Of a DNA stretch of 37,148 nt, positions 24,121-32,375 are shown one piece after another; position 1 is the stretch's first letter, and every line of letters begins with the position of its first letter. The stretch lies in the NCBI GenBank assembly GCA_018432615.1, contig JAHDSQ010000052.1, forward strand, positions 1 to 37,148, written 5' to 3'. The position numbers were made by a program, and so were the translations under genes. A model generated the notes under the pieces. The model was given only the letters and a program-made list of their open reading frames with translations, was not told the DNA's origin and did no database searches. The DNA comes from Clostridia bacterium. Lineage in GTDB: Bacteria; Bacillota; Peptococcia; DRI-13; SM3-B62.

Positions 24121-24663
24121 ATGATACCGCTTTATATACTTGGATTATTGCAAAGATATGGGCCACAGCATGGCTATCAAATCAAGAAAATAGTAGCCGA
24201 ACAATTATCTGATTTTACACGTATCAAACTGCCGACGATTTACTACCATCTTGAGAAAATGCAAAAGGAGGGTTTTCTTGCCGTCAGTAGCGAAAAACCG
24301 GGAAATAGACCTGAAAAAACGGTGTATTCAATCACTGATAAAGGTATGAAGGCTTTTCAAAGAATGCTTACAAATATGCTTGAATACGATTATCGCCCGA
24401 CATTCCCGGCAGACAGCGTTTTTTATTTTTCCGAGCATCTTGAAACAAGTACGATTGTTAAAAGTCTAAGAGCCTATATTGAAAAGCTGAAAGGAATTAT
24501 CAGGCATATTGAAAATCATCGGGGCGAAACTATTCAACATGTGCCGAATGAAATGCAAACGATGGTCGAGATCATTTTCAGCCATCATCTCTTACATTAT
24601 CAGGCAGAGCTTGAGTGGGCCGATAAATCCTTAAAACGTTTACAAATCAAGGAGGAAGAATAA
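24121..24663 (+). CDS. PadR-family transcriptional regulator
   Basis: This 180-residue protein has the PadR winged helix (residues 2-80): PLYILGLLQRYGPQHGYQIKK, LPTIYYHLEKMQKEGFL and KTVYSITDKGMKAFQ. The C-terminal 95 residues form helical dimerisation segments, as in the longer PadR class. Such regulators sense phenolics or drugs and control export or detoxification genes. AAGGAG precedes the ATG. The stop abuts the ATG of a methyltransferase gene, so both are read from the operator-controlled promoter just upstream. Confidence 0.93.
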   Translation: MIPLYILGLLQRYGPQHGYQIKKIVAEQLSDFTRIKLPTIYYHLEKMQKEGFLAVSSEKPGNRPEKTVYSITDKGMKAFQRMLTNMLEYDYRPTFPADSVFYFSEHLETSTIVKSLRAYIEKLKGIIRHIENHRGETIQHVPNEMQTMVEIIFSHHLLHYQAELEWADKSLKRLQIKEEE

Positions 24664-25326
24664 ATGGTTAGAAAAAGAATTATTGAAACAAATGAAGGTA
24701 TCCAGAATGAAGTGACCGTAGAGATCTTTAATCAATTTGCAAAAACTATGCGTGATAAGGGCTGGAATAATGTTGACAGCTTCTTAAAAGCGGGAATAAC
24801 AAAGGGCAATGTTCTTGAAATCGGTCCAGGGCCCGGATATGTTGGCTTGGAATGGCTCAAACAATCAGAAAATGCCAAATTAACCGGACTTGAAATCAGC
24901 GAAAATATGATTAAAATGGCAAATCAAAATGCAAAGGAATATGGATTGCAGAGTAAGGTAGATTATATTCAGGGGAATTGTTTAGAGATGCCTTTTGATG
25001 AAAATTCTTTCGATGGTGTTTTTTCAAATGGTTCACTTCATGAATGGGAGGACCCGCTGAAGGTTTTTAATGAAATCAAGAGGGTTTTAAAACCGAAGGG
25101 TTTTTTCTGCATCACGGATATGAGGCGTGATGTAAGTGTCATCCTGAAATGGATGATCTATTTTTCAACAAAGCCTAAGGAAATACGTCCGGGATTTCTC
25201 TCATCCCTGAATGCATCGTATACTATTGAAGAGCTGAGAGAATTGCTAAAGCAGTCAAGGTTTAATGAATATATGGTTTATAAAGAGTTTTTTGGCCTTC
25301 GTGTGTCAGGGAAAAAACTAGCATAA
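24664..25326 (+). CDS. class I SAM-dependent methyltransferase
   Basis: This 220-residue enzyme carries motif I VLEIGPGPGYVGLEW (about 51-65), the acidic post-I residue in TGLEISENMI, and later motifs SFDGVFSNGSLHEWEDP and RVLKPKGFFCITD. It is closest in appearance to UbiE/Methyltransf_11 small-molecule enzymes. It starts directly after the PadR stop behind AAGGAGGA, so both are co-regulated. The substrate may be the compound sensed by the PadR protein. Confidence 0.9.
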   Translation: MVRKRIIETNEGIQNEVTVEIFNQFAKTMRDKGWNNVDSFLKAGITKGNVLEIGPGPGYVGLEWLKQSENAKLTGLEISENMIKMANQNAKEYGLQSKVDYIQGNCLEMPFDENSFDGVFSNGSLHEWEDPLKVFNEIKRVLKPKGFFCITDMRRDVSVILKWMIYFSTKPKEIRPGFLSSLNASYTIEELRELLKQSRFNEYMVYKEFFGLRVSGKKLA

Positions 25327-25418
25327 GCAATTCTTTATTATGCCTATAAAAATGCGAACATAGTTCAGAGAATTTTTTGATATTGTGATATAATATTTGA
25401 TGAATCTCAAAAGCATGC

Positions 25419-25450
25419 AAACTCACATAATCGCTAAGTTATGTGAGTTT
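25419..25450. promoter_or_regulatory. inverted repeat upstream of the drug exporter
   Basis: AAACTCACATAA (25419-25430) and TTATGTGAGTTT (25439-25450) are perfect 12-base arms with an eight-base spacer, 64 bases before the exporter gene. No T tract follows, so an operator or leader hairpin is more likely than a terminator. TATAAT at 25390-25395 could be the -10 hexamer. The arms do not match the PadR operator. Confidence 0.6.
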
Positions 25451-25514
25451 AAAATATGAGGGAACAATAACAGGAAATGTGAAAACCAGACCATAATAAA
25501 AAGAGGTAGTTCCA

Positions 25515-26954
25515 ATGACATCAACAACAATAAGTAACGGATACCGCAAATACCTCATATTTGGCGTAGCTTCTCTGGCTTTGTTAATGGCATCGATAGA
25601 TGCGACTATTGTGGCGACAGCTCTTCCTGCAATTCAAAAGGGTTTTGGCTCTGAGATTAACTGGACAGGCTGGGTTATTACGGTTTACCAGTTAACAATG
25701 ATGATTATGATGCCTTTAATGGGCCGCATCAGTGATGAATGGGGCAGAAAAAGGATCTTTATCGCATGCATCGCTCTTTTCACTGTTAGTTCCTACTTAT
25801 GTGCACAGGCTACCAATATTTTTGCGCTGATTTTTTTCCGCTTTCTTCAAGCTATAGGGGGCGGAAGTATAATGCCGTCAGCTATAGGAATTGTAGGCGA
25901 TAGCTTCCATGAGCACCGTGCCCGTGCTATTGGCTTATTCACAACGATTTTCCCTTTAGGGGGGATTATCGGACCTGCCCTGGGCGGAATAATGCTTAGC
26001 TTTTACAGTTGGAAGGCTATTTTCTTGGTAAATGTTCCCGTTGGCCTTGTTCTTATTTTTATAGCCTTCTTTTTATTGGATACGGATCAGGCAGTAACCC
26101 GCACCGAGATAGATTTTGCCGGGGCAGGACTTTTTGCCGGTGCTATATTGAGCATGATGTATTTTATGACTAGACTTGGAGAAAGCCCAGAGATTGCTGC
26201 AGAACCGGTAAATTATTTATTGCCCTTGCTATCTTTGCTATTTCTGTTTTTGTTTATTCGTAGAGAAAAGAGGACGAAAACACCGATTTTGGACCTGACC
26301 CTGCTTCGCAGCAGACCCTTTGCGGTAATGAACGCCATTAACATAATACACGGGGCTTGTATTCTTGGTATGTCCTCCTTCATTCCCTATTATGCTCAAA
26401 CCATATATGGGATGTCCGATTTGACCAGCGGTGCTTTGCTTTCTATCAGGGCTGTCGGTGTGATGATAACAGCTACGGTAACCAGCATGTTAATAGAACG
26501 CAGTGGTTATAGATTGCCTATGGGGATAGGTTTTGTGGTTTTGATCGTCAGTACCTTGGGAATGGTGCCTTTACTGGGAGCAATCCAAATACCGGGTATT
26601 GAGATTTCGGATTACTGGCGATTGGCAATAGTTGTCTTTTTAGCCGGGGTGGGTGTAGGAATGGTAAGCCCCTCATCTAATAATGCCGCTATTGAATTGA
26701 TGCCGGAAAAAATCAGTGCAATTTCAGGATTGCGGGGTATGTTCCGTGGTTTGGGAGGAGTATTCGGGACCTCCTTGACAGTACTTGCGCTGTCGCGCTT
26801 CCCGGATAAGGAGGTCGGCTTTACCGTCGTATTTATCGGGATGAGTGTTCTATTGGGTTTAGCCATGATTTTGTTGAAGGATGTTCCCGATGGACCTAAT
26901 GTTCGGAAAGCCGAAGACAAAAAAGCAGTGCCTATCACAACAACCAGGCCTTAG
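25515..26954 (+). CDS. MFS drug exporter, DHA2 (14-helix) type
   Basis: This 479-residue inner-membrane protein resembles EmrB/QacA-type proton antiporters that expel drugs. Diagnostic segments are LMASIDATIVATALPAIQ in helix 1, GRISDEWGRKRIF (motif A), RFLQAIGGGSIMPSAIGIV (motif B) and GPALGGIMLSFYSWKAIFLVNVP (motif C). Fourteen helices fit the length. AAAGAGGTAG precedes the start. It may belong with the PadR-methyltransferase pair upstream, although it has its own control region. Confidence 0.93.
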   Translation: MTSTTISNGYRKYLIFGVASLALLMASIDATIVATALPAIQKGFGSEINWTGWVITVYQLTMMIMMPLMGRISDEWGRKRIFIACIALFTVSSYLCAQATNIFALIFFRFLQAIGGGSIMPSAIGIVGDSFHEHRARAIGLFTTIFPLGGIIGPALGGIMLSFYSWKAIFLVNVPVGLVLIFIAFFLLDTDQAVTRTEIDFAGAGLFAGAILSMMYFMTRLGESPEIAAEPVNYLLPLLSLLFLFLFIRREKRTKTPILDLTLLRSRPFAVMNAINIIHGACILGMSSFIPYYAQTIYGMSDLTSGALLSIRAVGVMITATVTSMLIERSGYRLPMGIGFVVLIVSTLGMVPLLGAIQIPGIEISDYWRLAIVVFLAGVGVGMVSPSSNNAAIELMPEKISAISGLRGMFRGLGGVFGTSLTVLALSRFPDKEVGFTVVFIGMSVLLGLAMILLKDVPDGPNVRKAEDKKAVPITTTRP

Positions 26955-26970
26955 AGGCCTGGTTGTTTTT
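26941..26970 (+). terminator. intrinsic terminator after the exporter gene
   Basis: AACCAGGCC (26942-26950) and GGCCTGGTT (26956-26964) form a nine-pair stem with loop TTAGA, followed by GTTTTT. The stop codon of the exporter is in the loop region. Confidence 0.88.
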
Positions 26971-27021
26971 CGCCCGGCTGGGTCGATAGTTTGGGGCAAA
27001 TATTGTTTGTATTGGACGGAG

Positions 27022-28009
27022 TTAAAGCAGTCTTTCTCTAAGTTCGCTGTTGCTTCGGGGAGACAAATAGGATAGCGGCACATCAAAGACGGTTTTGGCT
27101 CCAATAAGCCCTTCCCGGTTCATTTTGTGTGCTGCCCTGGCGTAGGCCAGCAATACACTGGATGTGAATTCCGGATTGCTGTCAAGTTTTAAGGAGAATT
27201 CGATGACGTGATTATTATCTTTCGAATCGCCGGTAAAACCGCTTCTGAATACGAATCCCCCGTGGGGTATTTTTGCATGGTTTTGTTTAAGTTCCTCTTC
27301 GCTGATGAAGTTGACGGTGGTGTCGTAATCTGCAAAGTAATTCGGCATGTTCTTAATCTCGGCTTCAATGCGGGCTTTGTCCGCGCCGTCTTGGGCAACT
27401 ACATAGCATTCTCGGCGATGCTTTTCTTTGGTGGATAGCTCAGGATTGGTGCCGGCCCGTACCTGTTCAATGGCAGTTTCGAAAGGTATCGTGTATTGGA
27501 TGCCGTTCTTTACACCATTAACTCTGCGGATCGCATCCGAATGTCCTTGGCTTACGCCCTTTCCCCCAAAAAGTATAATCTACACCCTCCGGCAGGACAG
27601 CTCCGGAGATCATTCGAAGCATTGAAAACAATCCCGGATCCCAACCTACTGAGATTATGCCGGTTTTGCCACTAGCCAGTGCGCTTTCATTGACCTTGTC
27701 AAAATACTCCGGAATTCTGGCATGGGTGTCGAAACTGTCAACGGTATTGAACATACCGGCAAATTTCGGGCCTTGTTCCGGCAAATCTGTCGCGGAACCA
27801 CCGCAAAGAATCATGACATCAATACTGTCGGAATATCTTTCAGCATCCGAAATCATTACGACTTTCGCCTGGGATTTTACCTCAAGGGTTTCCGGAGGTC
27901 TTCGTGTAAAAATTGCGACCAATTCTATGTCAGGATTTTGTTTGACCGCTGCTTCCACACCTCTGCCAATATTGCCGTAGCCGATGATTCCTATTCTTGT
28001 TTTACTCAA
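27022..28009 (-). pseudogene. ddh: meso-diaminopimelate dehydrogenase gene with one frameshift
   Basis: The first 154 codons encode the NADP-binding domain (RIGIIGYGNIGRGVEAAV, TRRPPE, SVGWDPGLFSMLRMI). The frame then breaks at a run of five G on the coding strand (27563-27567). Removing one G gives YTFWGKGVSQGHSDAI and an intact remainder ending LRERLL at 27022. The complete protein would have about 328 residues, the normal length. The enzyme converts tetrahydrodipicolinate to meso-DAP for lysine and peptidoglycan. The start is TTG (28007-28009) behind AAGGAGG. Sequencing error in the homopolymer is as likely as a true mutation. Confidence 0.85.
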
Positions 28010-28100
28010 ACACTTGGCCTCCTTTTAATTGTTCTAATAACTAATATTAATTAAAATGTATACAAAATACAAGCGATGAGTATATTTTTCGAGGTGTTTT

Positions 28101-28109
28101 TGTTATAAT
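28101..28109 (+). promoter_or_regulatory. extended -10 element of the pucR-like gene
   Basis: TGTTATAAT is a TGn-extended -10 hexamer 34 bases before the coding start. It lies in the 133-base region shared with the divergent ddh gene. Confidence 0.5.
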
Positions 28110-28142
28110 GGACAAAATTAATGACAGGGAGAGGATGCCGTA

Positions 28143-29753
28143 ATGGCTGTAACTGTGGCAGACTTATTGAAGTTGCCATCCCTGCGTAATGCCAAAGTGG
28201 TGGCGGGTAAGGGCGGATTGCAGAAGATTGTCTCGTCCATTTCCGTGCTGGAAAGTGTTGATCCGGAAGCGTTGAATGATAAACTTTTTCACAACGATGA
28301 GTTTAACGGCAGTGAAATAGTTATAACCTCTTTCATCAATATCAAGGACGATGTAAAGCTCCAATGCCGCAATATCCAGCGTCTTGCGGAAGGCGGTGAG
28401 GTCGGCCTCATTTTGTATTACGTGGGCTTGTTTATGAAGGACGTAGACCCACAGTTGGTAGCCTTGGCTGACAGCTTGGATTTTACCTTGATCTGTATGC
28501 CTAAAAATCGAATAGATTTGCGGTATAGCGAAGTGATTTGTGAGGTTGTGGAGGCAATATATAAGGATCAGGCTTCCGGGGTTTCTATGGTTGTTGAACT
28601 GCTGGAACGGGTTTCTCGCTTGCCGCAGCATCAGCGCACCGTCGATACTGTGCTCAAGATGCTTTCCGACCGCATCCGTGCTACTGTTATACTTACAGAT
28701 GCAAAAGGCAATGTGCTTAACGAAGCTGCCTGGCCGCGTGCTCTTTCTGGTCTGCACGTTTATTTAAAAGAGTTGCCCTCGCCGCAGGTTCCGGGAAAGC
28801 CGGAGGCTTTTCCCTATCTTCCCGGGGGTTTGTTTTACAAAGCCCAGATCAATTCAGAGAGCGGACAGGGGATGGAACTGTTCATTATTCGTGAAGATAA
28901 GTCCCTTTTAGGTGCGATGTTTCAGCAGGCAGTCGAGAGCGTTCAACTCGCGGTCAGTCTTTGGAGCCAGCAGCATGACAGGATTGTTATCTCAGAACTC
29001 GTAAAGGCCATCATGAAGGATGAGCCTATGAAAATGCGGCGTTTGGCCGACTTGTTCCAAATCGATGTTGCTTCAATACATGCTATGTGGATAGTTACAC
29101 CGGATACCGAAAATCAGGGATTTTTTTATGAAGCTGCCGAGACGGTGCGCCAGCTGGTCAAGCAATACTGTAAGACCTCTTTTGCGGATGTATATGAGGA
29201 CTGTTTAGTCATTTTTATGGATGGTCCGCGGTTCCTGCGGGATGCTGAGGTTCTAGGAGAAACTCTTTTGGCCCAACTCCCCGGCAGCAATACCCTTGCA
29301 ATGTTCCGCAATTTAAAGGACACTACAGCCGTGCGGGAGGCCTATTTGTCCAACCGTGATTGTGCCGACGATATTAAAAGGATATTTCCCGGCCGCAACC
29401 GCTTTAGCGGAGCGGAGATATTTTTTGCCAAAGACTGCCGCAAGCGGATAGCCGAGGGCGAGGCCGCGGTGGCTGAGGTTTTGTCCCAGCTGTCCTTGCT
29501 GAAGGGTGAGAGGGAAGCCGAGGAGTTGAAACGTACGCTGGCGGTATATTTGCTCGATACCGGATGCGGTTTAGCGGAAACAGCAAAAAGACTCTACCTG
29601 CATAAGAACACCATCAAATACAGGCTGAGGTGCATGTCAGACTGTTTCGGTTACCGCGTGGGCACAATGCCTTCCTCGATGGGTTTGTATGAGGCGATGG
29701 CAATAGAACGGATTTTGGGCTCCGGTAAAAGAAAGAAAAAATCAGAGGGTTAA
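28143..29753 (+). CDS. PucR-family transcriptional regulator
   Basis: This 536-residue protein has the PucR N-terminal sensor domain (residues 1-125, TVADLLKLPSLRNAKVVAGKGG and NGSEIVITSF) and a C-terminal helix-turn-helix (about 465-530, LAVYLLDTGCGLAETAKRLYLHKNTIKYRLRCM). The middle part is a GAF- or GGDEF-like linker. PucR proteins activate purine, allantoin or hydantoin catabolism genes. The genes downstream encode an NCS1 permease, a DUF917 protein and a hydantoinase-like protein, which fits. GGGAGAGG precedes the ATG. A strong terminator separates it from those genes. Confidence 0.9.
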   Translation: MAVTVADLLKLPSLRNAKVVAGKGGLQKIVSSISVLESVDPEALNDKLFHNDEFNGSEIVITSFINIKDDVKLQCRNIQRLAEGGEVGLILYYVGLFMKDVDPQLVALADSLDFTLICMPKNRIDLRYSEVICEVVEAIYKDQASGVSMVVELLERVSRLPQHQRTVDTVLKMLSDRIRATVILTDAKGNVLNEAAWPRALSGLHVYLKELPSPQVPGKPEAFPYLPGGLFYKAQINSESGQGMELFIIREDKSLLGAMFQQAVESVQLAVSLWSQQHDRIVISELVKAIMKDEPMKMRRLADLFQIDVASIHAMWIVTPDTENQGFFYEAAETVRQLVKQYCKTSFADVYEDCLVIFMDGPRFLRDAEVLGETLLAQLPGSNTLAMFRNLKDTTAVREAYLSNRDCADDIKRIFPGRNRFSGAEIFFAKDCRKRIAEGEAAVAEVLSQLSLLKGEREAEELKRTLAVYLLDTGCGLAETAKRLYLHKNTIKYRLRCMSDCFGYRVGTMPSSMGLYEAMAIERILGSGKRKKKSEG

Positions 29754-29779
29754 TAAGTGCGGAAGGCTCAAACCTGTCA

Positions 29780-29827
29780 CAGCCTGTATATTTGTCCTGG
29801 GGGACAAATATACAGGCTGATTTTTTT
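29780..29827 (+). terminator. intrinsic terminator after the pucR-like gene
   Basis: Eighteen-base perfect arms (29780-29797 and 29802-29819, starting CAGCCTGTAT) with a four-base loop are followed by seven T. Confidence 0.92.
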
Positions 29828-29912
29828 GCCGTCGGGATAATTACAAAATTAGATACTTTATATACTATTAACATTATTCACTCATAATTGTGTTATGAAA
29901 GGGGTTGGTACT

Positions 29913-31280
29913 TTGGAAAAGAAGAATACAGGTTTTGAAGTGGGTTCAGAGCAAAGAGAGAACTGGTGGTCAATAACGATGGTTTGGGCCGGTGCGATGA
30001 TTTGCGTTTCCTGTCTCATGGTGGGAGGGGTCCTGGGCTCTTATTTGACTTTGGGGCAATGTGTTTTATCCGTCATCATAGGTTATACAATTATTGCGTT
30101 GTACATGAGTTTTATCGGTATGCAAGGCTGTGATTTAGGATTGCCGACAGCCGTTATGGCAGGATCATCATTGGGTGAGAAAGGCGCCAAGTATATAATA
30201 AGCCTGCTTTTGGCTATTGCGTGTATCGGTTGGTTCGGGGTCCAGTCAGCCGTGTGCGGTTTGTCTTTTAGCGCCATGTTTGCCAGTATTTTCGGCGTTA
30301 ACATCCCTGCCTGGTTCAGTATTATTTTCTGGGGCACCGTTATGTTGCTGACGGCTTGTTTCGGCTTTAAGGGGCTGAAGATCCTTAATACGATAGCCGT
30401 TCCCCTGCTTGGCATCGTCTGCATATACGGACTTATCCTGGCATTGGCCAAGTATGATGGGTTAAGCGTCATAGCCGGTTATGAACCGGCAGTCAACATG
30501 GGGCTCGTGTTCGGGATAAACTACACCATTGCGACATTTGCTCTGGGCGGCGTCATTTCCGGGGATTATTGCCGTTTTGCGAAAAGTCGGAGAGACGTAG
30601 TTAAAAGTTCAGTGTTAGGAGTTATCCCCGCAGGGTTTGCTATTATGATGATTGGGTCGATACTTACTATTGTTACAGGTAAGTACGATATCAGTGAATT
30701 ATTTGTTTCCTTTGGTTCTGTTACACTGGGTATACTTGGACTTTTGGCCCTGATAAGCGGAACCTGGACGACAAACGTCACTAACGGTTACACCGGTGGG
30801 ATATCACTGTCCGTTCTGCTCGGCATTGATGAATCTAAAAGTAAAATAGCTACGGCCATAGCGGGAAGCATAGGTATCGTTGTTGCTCTGATTGGTGCTT
30901 TGGCAGCCGCGGGTTTTTATGCACTGTTTCAAAGCTTCTTAAGCTTATTGTGTGCAATTATTCCGCCCCTGGCAGGTACAATGATTGCCGACTATTGGAT
31001 AGTTGGAAAGGGTCAAAAGGAGAATTTTAGGATCAGAGAGGGATTCCATGCGCCCGGCCTGACAGCTTTCATTCTTGGTGTCATTGCAGCCGGCATAACC
31101 GGGGGAACCTTCACCGGATATTTTCCCACTCTGGTGGAAAAACTGCCTTTTCTCAACATCCCGTTCTTTGTAGGACCCATTAACGGCATAATCGTATCCT
31201 TGATTACTTACACGATACTCGGTACTGTATTTGCCGGCACAAAATCCGAGGAAACAAAATTTAAAGAGGAGTCGATCTAG
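29913..31280 (+). CDS. NCS1-family nucleobase/hydantoin permease (CodB-like)
   Basis: This 455-residue transporter has about 12 membrane helices and the CodB/NCS1 features: RENWWSITMVWAGAMICVSCL near the start, GLPTAVMAGSSLGEKGA, GGVISGDYCRFAKSRRDV and LCAIIPPLAGTMIADYWIVGKGQ. Relatives carry cytosine, uracil, allantoin or hydantoins with cations. I prefer the TTG at 29913 because AAAGGGG lies just upstream, rather than the ATG at 29895, which has no ribosome site. Its stop touches the TTG of the DUF917 gene, so uptake and catabolism are coupled. Substrate is inferred only. Confidence 0.88.
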   Translation: MEKKNTGFEVGSEQRENWWSITMVWAGAMICVSCLMVGGVLGSYLTLGQCVLSVIIGYTIIALYMSFIGMQGCDLGLPTAVMAGSSLGEKGAKYIISLLLAIACIGWFGVQSAVCGLSFSAMFASIFGVNIPAWFSIIFWGTVMLLTACFGFKGLKILNTIAVPLLGIVCIYGLILALAKYDGLSVIAGYEPAVNMGLVFGINYTIATFALGGVISGDYCRFAKSRRDVVKSSVLGVIPAGFAIMMIGSILTIVTGKYDISELFVSFGSVTLGILGLLALISGTWTTNVTNGYTGGISLSVLLGIDESKSKIATAIAGSIGIVVALIGALAAAGFYALFQSFLSLLCAIIPPLAGTMIADYWIVGKGQKENFRIREGFHAPGLTAFILGVIAAGITGGTFTGYFPTLVEKLPFLNIPFFVGPINGIIVSLITYTILGTVFAGTKSEETKFKEESI

Positions 31281-32375
31281 TTGCGAAAAATTGGGATTTC
31301 TGAAATCGAAGACATAGCCCTTGGTGCTGCTCTGTTGGGAGCCGGGGGGGGAGGAGACCCCTATATCGGAAAGCTTGTGGCTATCAGTGCCGTGCGTGAA
31401 TGCGGCCCGGTTACGCTGTTGGACCCGGAAGAAGTTCCAGACGATGCTCTGGTGGTGCCCATCGCGATGATGGGAGCACCAACGGTTTTAGGAGAAAAGG
31501 CAATCGGCGGTAATGAGTATCAGACCTTGTATGATATGGTATCGCAGTTTTATGGTAAAAAGATTTATGCCTTTATGCCTATCGAGGCGGGCGGTGTTAA
31601 CAGTATGCTCCCAATAGCTGCAGCGGCGCGAATGGGTTTGCCCTTGGTAGATGCGGATGGGATGGGGCGTGCTTTCCCGGAACTCCAGATGGTTACTTTC
31701 ACAATTGGGGGCTTAAGTGCGACACCAATGGCTCTGACTGATGAGAAAGGTAACTGTGTCATCTTTGATACGATAACCAACAAGTGGACTGAAGAGCTTG
31801 CCCGTGCGGTTACGATGAGCTGTGGCGGCAGCGTTTCTGTTTGCTTGTATGTTATGGAAGGAAAGATACTCAAGCAATATGCCATTAAAAATATCATTAC
31901 CCGCAGCGAGATGTTGGGAAGAGCCATACACAACTTGAGAAAGAACTCGGCAAATACGCCGGAGGAAACGTTCTTTCAGGCTACCGAAGGCTTCAAACTT
32001 TTCAAGGGCAAGATAGAGGATGTATTGCGCGAAACCCGGGGGGCGTTTAACTTCGGTAAGGTGGTTCTGGAAGGGATTGGAGAGTACAAAGGGCGGGAGG
32101 CTTATGTCGAGTTCCAAAACGAGAATTTGGTGGCCTGTGTAGACGGAGAGATAGTAGGAACGGTGCCGGACCTTATTTGTTTGGTGGATACCGAGACGTT
32201 TACGCCCATAACTACTGATGCGCTCAAATACGGAAAGCGTGTTTTTGTGGTTGGCCTCAAATGTTTTGAAATGTGGCGTACCACGAAAGGACTTGAACTT
32301 GTCGGACCGCGCTACTTTGGCTGCGACACTGACTATATACCTATCGAGAAGCGCGTGAAAGGAGGTAGGGTCTGA
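31281..32375 (+). CDS. DUF917 (S-methyl-thiohydantoin desulfurase-like) protein
   Basis: This 364-residue protein belongs to the DUF917 family, now split into S-Me-THD N- and C-terminal domains. Visible conserved parts are LGAALLGAGGGGDPYIGK, PIAMMGAPTVLGEKAIGG, MPIEAGGVNSMLPIAAAA and GLPLVDADGMGRAFPELQM. The family lies beside hydantoinase genes, and one member group acts on S-methyl thiohydantoins. The start is TTG (31281) behind GAGGAG. It begins one base after the permease stop and its TGA shares a base with the ATG of the hydantoinase-like gene. Confidence 0.9.
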   Translation: MRKIGISEIEDIALGAALLGAGGGGDPYIGKLVAISAVRECGPVTLLDPEEVPDDALVVPIAMMGAPTVLGEKAIGGNEYQTLYDMVSQFYGKKIYAFMPIEAGGVNSMLPIAAAARMGLPLVDADGMGRAFPELQMVTFTIGGLSATPMALTDEKGNCVIFDTITNKWTEELARAVTMSCGGSVSVCLYVMEGKILKQYAIKNIITRSEMLGRAIHNLRKNSANTPEETFFQATEGFKLFKGKIEDVLRETRGAFNFGKVVLEGIGEYKGREAYVEFQNENLVACVDGEIVGTVPDLICLVDTETFTPITTDALKYGKRVFVVGLKCFEMWRTTKGLELVGPRYFGCDTDYIPIEKRVKGGRV

